Shown in pieces: positions 49,744 through 60,819 of a stretch of 64,000 bases of DNA (its first letter is position 1; each line of letters begins with the position of its first letter). Both the position numbers and the translations under genes were made by a program. The stretch is taken from the NCBI RefSeq assembly GCF_010389155.1, contig NC_057762.1, forward strand, positions 33,106,055 to 33,170,054. The letters run 5' to 3'. Below the pieces are notes generated by a model. The model did not search any database. It had not been told where the DNA came from and saw only the letters and a program-made list of their open reading frames with translations. The stretch is from Erigeron canadensis. Its lineage: Eukaryota; Streptophyta; Magnoliopsida; Asterales; Asteraceae.

Positions 49744-50660
49744 TCTATAACTCTTATAAAACAATAGTTAATCAAACATTTTAAAGCCCTTTTGCAATCT
49801 AAAACTAATTTGAAAAATTACCACATAAGATTTTATCCTATGTGTCAACTCCATATTTTTCTTCAAATAAACTATATATTTAGAAAATAAATGAACGTAT
49901 ATATGTTAAAATAAATAAATATATATATTGTAAAAATCTAAGATCTTCTCATTAGATAAAATGATATCTTCTCTTTAGTTTAAAAAATCACGTCTATACC
50001 TAATGATATTTCATTATCTTTTTTATTCAACATTTATATGAGATTTCTTTCATTTTTTTTATGGTGATTATATGAAAGTTTGCTCAGGCCGTTGGTTAGT
50101 TGGAACTCTCATCGCATTAATCATTAGTGGCAATATTTAAAGTTTATAAGCTTTTTTATCACCACTAAATTATATTCATTTTATATGAGTTAAGAGCTTT
50201 GTATAATATCATAACTTTCTGAAAGAGTTAAGTTAATTCTTTCGTTCATATCACTATGGAAATTATGTACAATTTTTGGTTTAATTCTTTTATCTTTTTT
50301 TGAATTTTATGATAATAGTTAATATAATCTCTTTTTTCTTTTTTTGAATTTTATGATAATGGTTAATATAATCTCTTTTTTCTTTTGTTTTTTAACAATA
50401 CAATTTTTTATTGTGATTATGAGAAAAATATTATGATAGTAGACGAAGAGTTAGTTCAAAACAAGTGTATATAACAATTAGTTTAATGATTGGATAATGA
50501 ATACGTTATTGCTAATTTAATTAAGTGAAACTAAATAGATTGTTTGTCCATATGTTTTTTTTACGATCATTATTGATCCATTCCATTAACTCATTTGTTC
50601 ACATATTAAACGTTTACCTTTTTAAAGCAACCGCACATCATGCGGGTAAAAAAATCCTAG
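49744..50660 (+). mobile_element. Non-autonomous Helitron, ~0.9 kb
   Basis: Begins TCTATAACTCTTATAAAAC after an A. It ends with hairpin ccgcacatcatgcgg, a short A-rich spacer and CTAG, followed by a host T (50661). No Rep/helicase frame. It contains a 44-bp tandem duplication (units starting near 50301 and 50345). A second TC four bases upstream is an alternative start. Confidence 0.6.
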
Positions 50661-50661
50661 T

Positions 50662-52195
50662 AATATATATTTGAGTTTATATATATGTGTTTGCTTTCAT
50701 GTCTTGATGTTTCTAATTTTTCATTTTCTTAAACCTTTCTTTGGAAGTAAAACGTTCTTACGATTGGGGAAAGGAGATTGCATACAATTTTTTAACTTAG
50801 TTATTTCAATGTTGGTTATGTTATATTACAAAGCTTTTAAAATCATAAACTAGAGTTAACCCTTATATTGTACATGTAAATAAATTTCTTATTATATACT
50901 TTTATAAAATAAGATAATATAGTTTTGTAGATAAAATAAAGTATATAACTTTATTGGATTTAATAAAACATAACACTATCAATTAATTTCAAGTTTTAAT
51001 ATTTTAGAAAAATTCGGATATTTTAGATATCTAATATCCGAAAATTTAAATATGCATCCAGATATTGAAATCGACTATTCGAAATTTCGGATATCCCAAT
51101 TTCGAATATCCGAAACTCAGATATTTGACTTTGAACACCCCTACTTAATAGGTCTATCTTATACTTTTTCTTAAATAATGTAAATTATCTATACATCTCT
51201 TATACGAATATAAAAATTATAGCACTCATGTTGAAAGTTAAGAAAAATGGGACACACGAACTAATCTGACTACCCTTAATAATTAAATTACCACCAACTC
51301 TAATTAATACTAAATCATATCATTAGTTTCTTATATTATAAAATATCTCTATTACCCTATTAAATCAAATACATTTACATCAATTACTTACAACATTTGA
51401 TGTCAATACCATCATCATTATCTGTCACCGTCATCACGTCGTCCCATTACGCGAATAACATGATAATAGTTAATAAAAGATACATGGCAAGTTGGGGACA
51501 TTTGTTTTACCATGATATGTACTTCACATACTTAAAGGGCCAGCTTGAACTCATTTCATATAAGTATATAACAAGCATTACTAGTTTGTAACTTTATAAA
51601 CAAACATAATATACTTTGGTTTAAAATGGGCGGTTCTTTCAAGTCAAAGCAAGTGGGGGTGTTTAGGCCAAGCCTTGGACGACAATCAGCATCACGAAGC
51701 GAGGCACCCACCCACACCTTGATAAATGTGTTTTTGTGTATGATACTAATTGAGTCGGTAAATAACCTATATGAATATTCATCAAACAACGCAAAACACA
51801 TGAGAAAGCTCGATTATCTTTCTCCATACATGTTTCTACTTATTAATTACTCGCCGACCCATTACCAGTGTATAAGTTTGAATTTTCAAAGTCTTTTCAT
51901 TTTGCAACTTTGATAAAAACATTTATATTTTTATTGCATAATACTTGATGAAAATTATATTAATAGATCGAGGTTTAGATGTATTTGCATTGAGATATAA
52001 CTTTCATTAAATATTATATAATCCAATAAAAATATTTAAGGTCAAACTTACAAATAATAAACTTTGAAAATTAAAACCTAAACACATTTAATGAGACGGA
52101 AAGAGTATTTATTTACATTAAACCTAAGACCGTGTTTTAGTGTATTCAGATAGATATATAATGCATGAATGATAGACCTAAAATGTATATATGAC
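50662..52195. other. Intergenic tract with truncated hAT-like MITE
   Basis: AT-rich. The segment at ~51003-51145 matches the right half of the MITE at 5057-5481 (reiterated tatccgaa motifs ending tttgaacaccc) and lacks its left end. A 95-codon frame at 51626-51913 has no recognisable similarity and was not called. Confidence 0.5.
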
Positions 52196-52199
52196 GAAA

Positions 52200-52495
52200 T
52201 ATATGTTCGCGTAATGCTGCGGCGATAGTGGTAGCGGCGGCGGTGTGGTGGCGGTCTGTGGCGGCGGCGGTGGTTTCAGAAGCGGTGGCAGTGACAGGTA
52301 GTGGGGTCGGGGTCGGCGGCGGCAATGATGGTGAATGTTAATAAATTTGATGTTATAAATTATTTGATTAAGAGTATTATAGATATATTAGGTGGATATA
52401 TTTAAATTAATGAATAAAAAAATTGGGTATTTTGAATAATTGAAAGTTGTTATTTTAGAAAATGAAAAGTGCTTGATGCTCTATATAGTAGTGCA
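52200..52495 (-). mobile_element. Degenerate Helitron-like element with GC-rich core
   Basis: Organised like the element at 4393-4713: a hairpin-like cgcgtaatgctgcggcg is followed by a long run of GGCGGCGGTGG-type units and then an AT-rich body. The terminal CTAG and TC ends are eroded, so the limits are approximate. Confidence 0.4.
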
Positions 52496-52528
52496 AATAA
52501 CGATTTACTCATGTTATCTACACAAAAT

Positions 52529-53398
52529 CTTAATTCTTAATATATACTATAAGACAGTTGAACTAATAATTAATTAACCAATCACATCGTTCGATTTCAT
52601 CAAATTGACTTTTGATGATGTAATCATTTAGATAAACTACAAATTAAAAATCCTAATAATCATTATCCAAATATATTATTATATTAATATTTATTTTAAT
52701 TTGTAAAAAAAGTCTCATTAATTTACACTTTTTTGTTTTCCATCAATAATTTACACTTTTTAGCCTTGAATACTTAATTTATATTTATTTTTAGTCATCA
52801 ACTTAAGAAATTTTTTAAAAATTTATAATCATTTAATTAAATAAAAAAAATTTAACATATATATGAAATATTTTCTACAAAAAAATATTTATTTGAAAAC
52901 CTAATGACTTATTAACAAATATTATAAGAGTCCTAATTGTTATCAAAAAATTTAAAAACAATCCTAATTGTTACCATATTATCATAGAACAACTGATTGA
53001 AAACAAATATATGCGTGTTATGAACGCGCATCATGATTAAATACATATACTTGAATGTCAAGTTCGGGATCACAAATATGTTTATATTTCAATTCTTAAT
53101 TATTTTTCCTAATAATATCACATTATGAGTACATCTGTTTCAAAATATATTATAATGGAGAAATTATTATATATAGCATGTGCCTTGTGATATGACTACG
53201 ACAAACAATTTCATCAATATGTCTAGGCTAATAATGACAGTGAGGAACCTATGATTATTGTACTACAACTTGCAAAATATAACACTTAAAACCGTTTTTT
53301 TTTAAATTGTAAGTTTTTGTGACTTAAATGTATAAAGATCTAATATTGTTAATATCGTAAATCCCGTGTCCAGTGTTGGACACAGGTCTAAAATCTAG
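52529..53398 (+). mobile_element. Non-autonomous Helitron, ~0.87 kb
   Basis: A plausible 5' end is TCTTAATTCTTAATATATAC following an A. The 3' end has a strong hairpin (tgtccagtgttggaca) about 10 bases before CTAG, with host T at 53399. The interior is non-coding. The 3' end is clearer than the 5' end. Confidence 0.5.
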
Positions 53399-53506
53399 TT
53401 GACTAACTAGTAGCATTAAATAATGCCGTTAAAAAAAAATAGGTACAATTTATTAGATTCCTTAGTTTAAACATGATATTTTACAGCAGTATTATTACTT
53501 GTTACA

Positions 53507-53508
<2 letters not shown>

Positions 53509-53577
<69 letters not shown>
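53509..53577. repeat. (ATT)n microsatellite
   Basis: About 23 uninterrupted ATT units. Likely length-polymorphic. Confidence 0.95.
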
Positions 53578-53578
<1 letters not shown>

Positions 53579-53929
53579 TTTCATATATTTCGTATACTTA
53601 ATTTGTATCGCATGAATAATATTATGACATAATTAATGGTGGGTTAATATATAATAATTTAACTATTTTCATTGAAAAATATCAAAGGTAATGATGAAAT
53701 ACATTTTTAACAATTGTTCAATCAAATCATGAATCAAAATATAGTTTTTCTGTATACAAAATTACAATAAAAGAAAGAAAGAAGAAATGCAACATATTTA
53801 AATGCTATAATCGTAAAAGTTGGTAACAAGTTATCTAAAAAATTGTGTAGTGAACATCACTCAATATGTATAATAAATTGCCAAATGCCAATATGAGACC
53901 CTAAAATAAATTGTTATGATCATTTAAGT

Positions 53930-54165
53930 AAAATCTTAGTGGTAACTCAGTCCTTTGATCCCATTTGGGTCTGGGAAGACCTTGGTTCGAATCTAGAGGG
54001 ATAAGGTTTACTTCTATATATCGTTGTGTCATTTGGGTGATTAATAGGAGGTTTTCTCTCTTCGTGGTTCCTGAAAATTCGAATGACATCCTGCCTGAAA
54101 GACGTAGAGGCCGATAAGTAAGACGAACATGCTCTGAACATTAGAACTTTAAAAAAAAAAATTGT
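53930..54165 (+). mobile_element. SINE with tRNA-like promoter
   Basis: tagtggtaactcag near 53937 (A-box region) and ggttcgaatct near 53991 (B box) mark a tRNA-derived polymerase III promoter, but the sequence does not fold into a complete tRNA. A poly-A tract at 54150-54161 forms the tail. Imperfect flanking repeats attgttatg / attgtcatg fit a target duplication. Confidence 0.6.
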
Positions 54166-54174
54166 CATGTATAA

Positions 54175-54455
54175 GAGCATCTCCAATGACAAAAAGCTAT
54201 TAATAGCTTTTTTTTTGTTATCACATCATTATTTAAACAATATATTTTTCAAAACCTCCTTTTCTCCACTTTCTTTGATTTCATGTGTGTATAGGAAAAA
54301 AAGTTTTTGTTTCAATAGGTTGAAGAGTATCAACCTTTTGGAAAAAAAAAAAGTCTTTCATTTCAATGGTAAAAACTTTTCAATAGCAAAAACTTTTCAA
54401 TAGCTTTTTTGAATAAAAAAAAAAGTCATTCATTAACCCACCATTGTGAATGCCC
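54175..54455. mobile_element. PIF/Harbinger-like MITE abutting a larger element
   Basis: The left end gagcatctccaatg and the right end (reverse complement gggcattcacaatgg) are imperfect inverted repeats. TAA flanks it at 54172-54174 and 54456-54458. The right TAA is also the left TAA of the next element. Interior poly-T/poly-A rich, non-coding. Confidence 0.6.
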
Positions 54456-54782
54456 TAAGACTATTGGAAGTAGAGCATCTTTGGAATGCCCCTCCGCCAT
54501 CCAACATTTGACATGTGTCCACTTACAATCATTAGAGGCATTCCCACATTTTTTGGGCATTCCCTTGGAGTGGAGACATTCCCTCCAAGGGCATTCCCTT
54601 TTTTTTTACTAACTTTTTTGAAATAATGATAAAAATATAAAAATAAATACATAATTTCAATATTAACGGATAGATTGTACAGTAACGGCTAGTTTTTCAC
54701 CTATAAATACTTCCACATTCTCATTCCAAAACCACAACTAAAAATTTACAAAAAAACAGATACCACACACACACCTATAACC

Positions 54783-55306
54783 ATGAACTTTGGGCGAAAT
54801 GAACCAACCCGTCCTGTCGGACAACCGCAACCTACACGAGGCAGAGGAAGGGGCAGAGCACGAGGAAGAGGAAGGGGAAGAGCACGAGGCGAATCAAGTC
54901 GTGCGCCCGTTCAATCACCCATTCCAACACCCATTCAGTCTCAACATGAATCTCGTGGTTTACACCCACGACACCTCTAATTCACCCTGATGGCGAAAAT
55001 TTCTGTCCGACCAAACTTGCAACGAACGACATGACTGATGAAGAATTCAACGAGATTTATGTTGATACCATGGCTAGATTTGAAAGCGGAGAACTACGGA
55101 CAAATGGTGCTCAGAACCGAATTCATGATGACGGGAGACCTGAAGGATACGAAACCGACCCTGGTGAAGAATACGTAAATGACTATCCCTTGGAAGAGGA
55201 TGATTATCACTACGAATACCAGCGCCGTAATGACGGTGACAATGACATTTCCTCTACCGATTCCCTTTATGGCTGGCGTTACCCGTCACTCTCTCATGAT
55301 GTTTAA
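54783..55306 (+). pseudogene. Arg/Gly-rich and acidic ORF in PIF element, frame-broken
   Basis: An ATG at 54783 opens a frame with RGRGRGRARGRGRGRARG repeats, stopping at 54980. A second frame from 55031 (MTDEEFNEIYVDTMARFESG ... DPGEEYVNDYPLEEDDYHY ... STDSLYGWR) stops at 55306. The two may be parts of one protein separated by a frameshift. The acidic region may be a remnant of the N-terminus of a PIF transposase, but I do not recognise it firmly; no catalytic domain follows. Confidence 0.4.
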
Positions 55307-55599
55307 CTTTTATTCAATGTATTTGTTTTAAGTAATGTTTTAATTTCGTGTGTTGTGTTTTTAAAATAAATGTAATGTTGTGTTTTTAAAATAAATGTAA
55401 TGTTTGGTTTTTAATATAAATGTAATGTTTTAATTTGTTTAGTGTTTAATTGGTGACATACTTAATCAAATAAAACATTAAACACACATTTATTTTATTT
55501 TAAACATTAAACATAAAACATACATTTATTTTTAAAAACACATAAAACGTAAAACCAAATAACATAGATAGATATGAAACTAAGACATATTCGATAAAA

Positions 55600-55965
55600 T
55601 CACATCGTAAATCTTGCACTAGCTCGTAGCAAGCGCCACTCCGGGAGGTAGAGAAAATCAGGATGCGTCATACGATACTCCTCTAAAGCAAGTTCGGCAC
55701 ACCTCGGGTCATCTTCATAGACATGCAAACGAGCGTAGATGTGCTCGAACTCATGAATACAGTGGCGCAACTTCCGCCATTTTCCTTGCACACTCTCAAG
55801 GCTCCTTTGCTCGCCTTGATGATTTTGGAAATTAATAAATACCTCCCTTACACGGCTCCAAAAAGTTCTTTGTTGTTGAAAAGCCTCTACATTTGGATCT
55901 TCGACTACGTCAAGCCAAGCTCTCGCTAAATTCATAGTCTCATCCGCTGTCCAAGGTCTAGCCAT
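55600..55965 (-). CDS. SANT/Myb-like DNA-binding protein (Harbinger ORF1 type)
   Basis: An intact 121-residue frame starting MARPWTADETMNLARAWLDV. It shows the trihelix/Myb-like pattern of conserved tryptophans and spacing: PWTADE, FWSRVREVF, and SVQGKWRKLRHCIHEFEHIY. This is the pattern of plant proteins often labelled NAM-associated or GST-T3-like, which derive from PIF/Harbinger ORF1, a DNA-binding partner of the transposase. It lies inside the 54459-56273 element, convergent with the plus-strand ORF. Full-length relatives carry a longer C-terminal region, so this copy may be short. Whether it is expressed is unknown. Confidence 0.6.
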   Translation of the reverse strand: MARPWTADETMNLARAWLDVVEDPNVEAFQQQRTFWSRVREVFINFQNHQGEQRSLESVQGKWRKLRHCIHEFEHIYARLHVYEDDPRCAELALEEYRMTHPDFLYLPEWRLLRASARFTM

Positions 55966-56276
55966 TTGTTGTATGAGTGTATAAATATTAGAAGAAGAAT
56001 GAAAGAAATATGAAGTTTTTGGATATAAAATGAAGTGGTATGTGTATGTATATATATTGTGTAAATTAGAGTTTAAAAAAAAATAAAAATAAAGAGGTGC
56101 ATTGGGAAGGGGAAAAGGAAGAAAAAAACAAAAGAAGAAGCCCGTTCAAAATCCGGAGCCTCCAATTTCGAACGTGTGGAACGCCTGGGGAACGCCCCCC
56201 GGGACCGATGTCAGGCGTTCAGGAGGCGTTCCGGGTGGTATTTTCGAAAACGAACGGGCTACTCCGAACGGTCTAA

Positions 56277-57452
56277 CATTAAAGGCGTGGTTACATATCT
56301 CGCACACTGTTGTTGACGGCCTCGCATGCTAAAGGCGTATATTAGATTTTAGTGGGACGCTAGAATGGGCTCGCGTACCTTTCTATCACAAGTTTAATAG
56401 CTAAAATAAAATCTTGGTTTAATTTAATTTTTAATTTGGAAATACGAGTAGTAGTGTATCATTCAGAGTTAGAAGAGCTTTTAGATCAAAGTCATCATTA
56501 TTGTCATATATTTGGCTTTGCATGGCAGCCGTAGGTTATATATATGACACTACAATGGGATCGAGGCTGAACCCTGGTGTTTAGGAGGATGGAATGAGTG
56601 TTGTGCCAAGGCGATAGATGAAGTTGGTATATCTTTTTCTCCAATGGTTTGATAATAATAGCTAGCTTTTATAATTGTCATTTATGTATTATTAATATTA
56701 ATTAATTACAATGAGGGACAATGTGTGGATGTAGGTTAATTAATTTTGACCTATAAGTTTCGGGTTCAATTCTTCAGAGTAATAGATCTATGGGGATTTT
56801 TCTTAGAATCTTTACGATCATATCCTATCTGAGTTGACCGGGTTCTATGAATAGAATGTTAAAAAAGAATTACATGAATTAGTACTTGTATTTTGAATTC
56901 AAACCATTAATTCCAAAAATATCAAACAAACAAAGACAATTAGATATGGGGCCAAGTAGACAATGACCCATGACTTCACTAATTGTCACGTATCAAAACT
57001 TTAATCTGTGTTATTTTATACGAGTACTTCGTAATAGATTCACTTGGACATCAAATTTATGTTATATAAGTTTACTTAAACATCAAAGTTATGTTATTAT
57101 AACCATGGAAGCTGAAGGTAAAGAAATATATACATTAGTTGTGTTTTAAACTACGATATTAGCAACAACAATAACATGCTTATACTTACAAAAGTTAGGA
57201 TATATATGAAAGAGGCAGAGTATAGATCCTATATATCTAGACTGCTTTTAGAAAAGGGAAAATCATATGCACTGTAGGCGTTGCAAGAGTGCCTATCATA
57301 CTCATAAGCAGTACTGCTTCCTCACATTCATAACAAATTTTTTTTTTTTTTTTTTTCAATTTGATCACATGGGGAGTGTGTTTGTGAGGGCTACAGTACC
57401 GTGCAACAACATGTTGATTTGAAATCCAAGGAAACTGAGGAATTGAATGTAC
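56277..57452. other. Intergenic tract
   Basis: AT-rich with a poly-T run near 57338-57356. No gene, RNA or bounded element recognised. Confidence 0.5.
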
Positions 57453-57455
57453 TTA

Positions 57456-60424
57456 GGCTATCTCCAATAGGGTGCTCTTGGGTGCCCTTAGGTGTCCTTG
57501 GATATCCTTTGCCATTGAAGCTTGTCCAAAACAAAGGATTTTTTTAAGAATACCCTTACCTAAAGGCATGCCCTTACTTGTTCTTACCTAATATATTTTT
57601 GTTTTTAGTGGAGGTAAAAGGATATGTGTAACATCCCGAACTTTTAATTAACGGTTGACTTCAGTCGTTAAGTCAACACAACGTATCCGTTAAGTCTCTA
57701 AGAGATTTAATGTTTATGTATGATTAATGTGCATTATGTGTAAGGTTTTAAAGCCTTAATGATTCATGTGTTAATGTGTCTAAAGGTATATTTTAATGTC
57801 TTTGGAGGTGCTGAAAGTGTTTAATGTGTTGTAAGTATTCCCCATAAGTGTTTTAAGCTAAATATGAGCCATAAGGAAGTCTAAGGACTAGTTTTGATAA
57901 AGCTGGAAACTAAAAAACGGGTTAAGGGTCTAATAATCTGTCATTAGACTCATAAATCAGAGAATATACATTTCCTTTGAAGCCCTATCAGTTCCCTTTG
58001 TTCCATGGCATCCTATTGTTCGATTTCATCGTTATTCGGTTGATTCGAGAGTGTTTTGATCAAGTTTTTGCATCCTCTTTGTAATCTCCAGGTATCTAAG
58101 GTATAATAACATTGATTTTATGTCCTTTCAATCATATAATCAGATCCAAAACTGGTCTAGGTTATTAGAAGATCAATTGATGTCTTAAACGTTGATTCGT
58201 TGACCTAAAACGTTTAATTATGTGATGCAAATCAAGTAAGGATTAATCAATGATTTCATTGCATCATTATGGTCTTAAAATGGTGAATTTTGAGGTACAA
58301 AAGTCGTTCATAAGGTTATGGGTCGTTTGGGGTGTGTTTGGTTAAGTTTTGGAGGTTAAACAATAAGGTTTGTGCAGATTCGGGGCTAGCTGCTGCGCAA
58401 CTAGAAAACAGTGACCTTTAGTTGCGACGCAACTTGGTAGTTGCGACGCAACAGCGACAGAATTTTCAAATGACCATAACTTTTGAACCGTAACTCCGTT
58501 TTTAACAAATAAGCTATCCACGGAATCATAAGAGAGTCTACTTTCTAATGGTTATGTTTTTAAAAGATGATTGTGATATCAAGTTTCCAGAAAGGTTAAT
58601 TTAGTGAGTGAATGTCGAGTTTCGTCAAGTTATGTAAGCTTTAAAGTATTAATCGAATGTCCGATGCATCAAGCCTTGTCATGGGTCATGTTTATAGATA
58701 CTTAGGCTTGATTCATGAACAAAAGTAAGTGGGTACTTGTTTAGCTTATTATATCGTTTAATGATTATAGGTAGTCGGGAATATTTGCAAAGCTCGGTAA
58801 TTTACGTTATCTTTTTGTGCTCTTCTACGAGGTAAAATACACTACTTTGACACGCTGAGGGTTCAACAAAAACATAGTTTTCATATAAAAACTTCCCCAA
58901 ATGGTATCTTGTTTGCTTATGTGTATTCGAGATTATACGGGAGGTGATATGGGCTATGTAGATGCATATTGAAGCCTGAAATGCTACCCCAATGATATGT
59001 ACTGATATGAGATGCTATGTATGCTTAATAGATGAAATGAAATATGATATGAGATAATAGGTGTTTTGCAACGATATATGACATGAGATGATATATGATA
59101 TGAAATGAGGTATGATCTATGATGATAAATGATATGCAATGTTGTAATGATATACGAAATGCAATGATATATGACGATGTACGTGATGTAACAATGTATG
59201 CGATGTGATGATATGAAATGAAATGCTATGAAATGTGATGTATGATGATGATATGTGAAATGTGCATGATTACATGGCTTGTTCATCTAGTTCACTAGAC
59301 TTATTAAGTTGTCATGACACGTGCACGTTTAAGGGCCCCAAACGTAAAGATGTATATATGTGATGATTGTTTAGGTTGTGTAAACACCTAAACTAGATGT
59401 GATGTGAAATCAAGCTCGTAAATTTAACGTGAAAGTGTTAAGCTTAACCCGTACTTGCCCTAGCCCGGTTAAGTGCGTTGATGTGGTTGCTCGGATGGCT
59501 CCTTGCAACGAGGTACAACGTGAAGAGTAATACGGGAGGTCTTACCAGCCCCATTGTCATTGAACATACGGATTACTCCTGGATTGGCTTGCCATTCCTT
59601 AATGATATTGATGTACTACTGAATGGTGGTTCATCTAGTCGGGTGCAACTTATGTCACACTTAACGAGATGCATATGTTATATGAGATGCGTGACTTTTG
59701 TCACAATTATAAAGATGTTCAAATGTGATATGTGATGATGCAAAAGATGACTAGGCACATTTAGGATGACCCATCCTAATATAAATGATGTTGATGATAT
59801 GATATGTATGTGTGATGATATGTTTGAGGATATGTGCCTTAACGACTTAATATGACTTTTATATAATGTTTTAGATGGACAAACGTTTTATAACTTATGT
59901 GTTATCTTACTTAGCTAATTCGTTAGCTAACACTTGCTCTTTTAAATATGTTGTGCCCTCAGGTCCAACAATAGTGAGCAAGTAGATGTGAGACATGGGT
60001 AGACGATCTTGAAGCTAGCTATAGTTGACCCATAATGGTTGCTCACTTTAGACATTTGCTTTATGTTTAAATATTAATGACTTGTATTGATAATGTACAC
60101 GGTTGCTTAATGTTGGGCAACCGATGGATTTCCATTTAGACTTAGTTTGATGATATGGCTAGTAACACCATTTAATGAATAAACCAAACAGATTTTACTG
60201 GTTTGGACTTTTAAAGTTAATTCCGCTTCTTTTAACGCCGTTAGGCAAAAGTTTTTGGAAATCCTTGTTTTTAAATGTTGGGTGTTACAATATGTAAGGA
60301 TGTTTGTATGGTTGGAGATAAAATTATAAAATTTGAAGGATTTGTAAGGATGTATAAGGATTTGTAAGGATATGATGTGGCAGCTCAAGGACGCTTAAGG
60401 GTGTCCTTAGCATTGAAGATAGCC
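57456..60424. mobile_element. Tourist-type MITE split by a solo LTR
   Basis: Outer ends ggctatctccaatag and, in reverse complement on the right, ggctatcttcaatgc are inverted repeats. TTA flanks them at 57453-57455 and 60425-60427, consistent with PIF/Harbinger. The MITE proper is 57456-57626 plus 60295-60424, about 300 bp; the rest is a solo LTR and its target duplication. Confidence 0.7.
57627..60289. mobile_element. Solo LTR, probably Ty3/gypsy, 2.66 kb
   Basis: Starts TGTAACATCCCGAAC and ends GGGTGTTACA (TG...CA borders) with a perfect 5-bp duplication, atatg, at 57622-57626 and 60290-60294. No primer-binding site, gag-pol or second LTR follows, so it is a solo LTR left by recombination between the two ends of a full element. 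Two gttgcgacgcaac motifs lie near 58420-58455. A long atgatatg-type simple-sequence tract spans about 58985-59270, and its opposite strand gives a spurious His/Tyr-rich frame. The TGTAACATCCCG start is common among plant gypsy LTRs; lineage not assigned. Confidence 0.8.
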
Positions 60425-60511
60425 TTAACTTCCTTTGGTTAGAAATAAAGTAGAAGAGCATAAACATCTTCAAGGATAATTGAAAGAAATTTAATCTTTG
60501 GAGTTTGTTTA

Positions 60512-60812
60512 AGGGTTTAGTGCGTTTGAAATATAATCAACTATGCCCAAAAAGTTATAGTGTGCATGAACTAAGTCTGACCTTTATATTACGCGTGAAC
60601 TTAGTAAAAAATGTTTATATCATGTAAAAAACATGGCCGACAAATCAAAAAACTTACACGTGACAGCTAATATGGGGTGTCACGTAGCTGATATGAGTTG
60701 CCACGTATGCATTTTGCATGATATAAACATTTTTTACAAGTTCGCGCATAAAATAAAGTCGGTCTTAGTTCGTACACACTATAGTTTATTACATTTCGAC
60801 GCATTAAACCCT
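60512..60812. mobile_element. Long-TIR MITE, Mutator-type
   Basis: The arms (agggtttagtgcgtttgaaa... and, in reverse complement, agggtttaatgcgtcgaaat...) pair over ~110 bases, including aaaaaatgtttatatcatg. A 7-bp repeat, ttgttta, flanks it at 60505-60511 and 60813-60819. The loop holds two tgtcacgta/tgccacgta motifs. No coding capacity. Confidence 0.7.
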
Positions 60813-60819
60813 TTGTTTA

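Larger units (their letters stand above)
54459..56273. mobile_element. PIF/Harbinger element with SANT/Myb-like ORF
   Basis: The ends are gactattggaagtag on the left and gaccgttcggagtag on the right in reverse complement (11 of 15 positions match), flanked by TAA at 54456-54458 and 56274-56276. It carries a Myb/SANT-like frame on the minus strand, as PIF/Harbinger ORF1 does, and a short acidic frame on the plus strand. No DDE nuclease domain was recognised, so this is probably an internally deleted, non-autonomous copy. Confidence 0.65.

Noticed and set aside
51626..51913. 95-codon plus-strand frame
   Set aside because: No recognisable domain, composition of random AT-rich sequence after the first 30 codons, no promoter or splice context.
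53930..54010. Possible tRNA gene
   Set aside because: Has A- and B-box-like sequences but no consistent acceptor, D, anticodon and T stems; followed by a body and poly-A tail, so it fits a SINE.
58984..59286. His/Tyr-rich minus-strand frame
   Set aside because: Shadow of the atgatatg simple-sequence tract inside the solo LTR.
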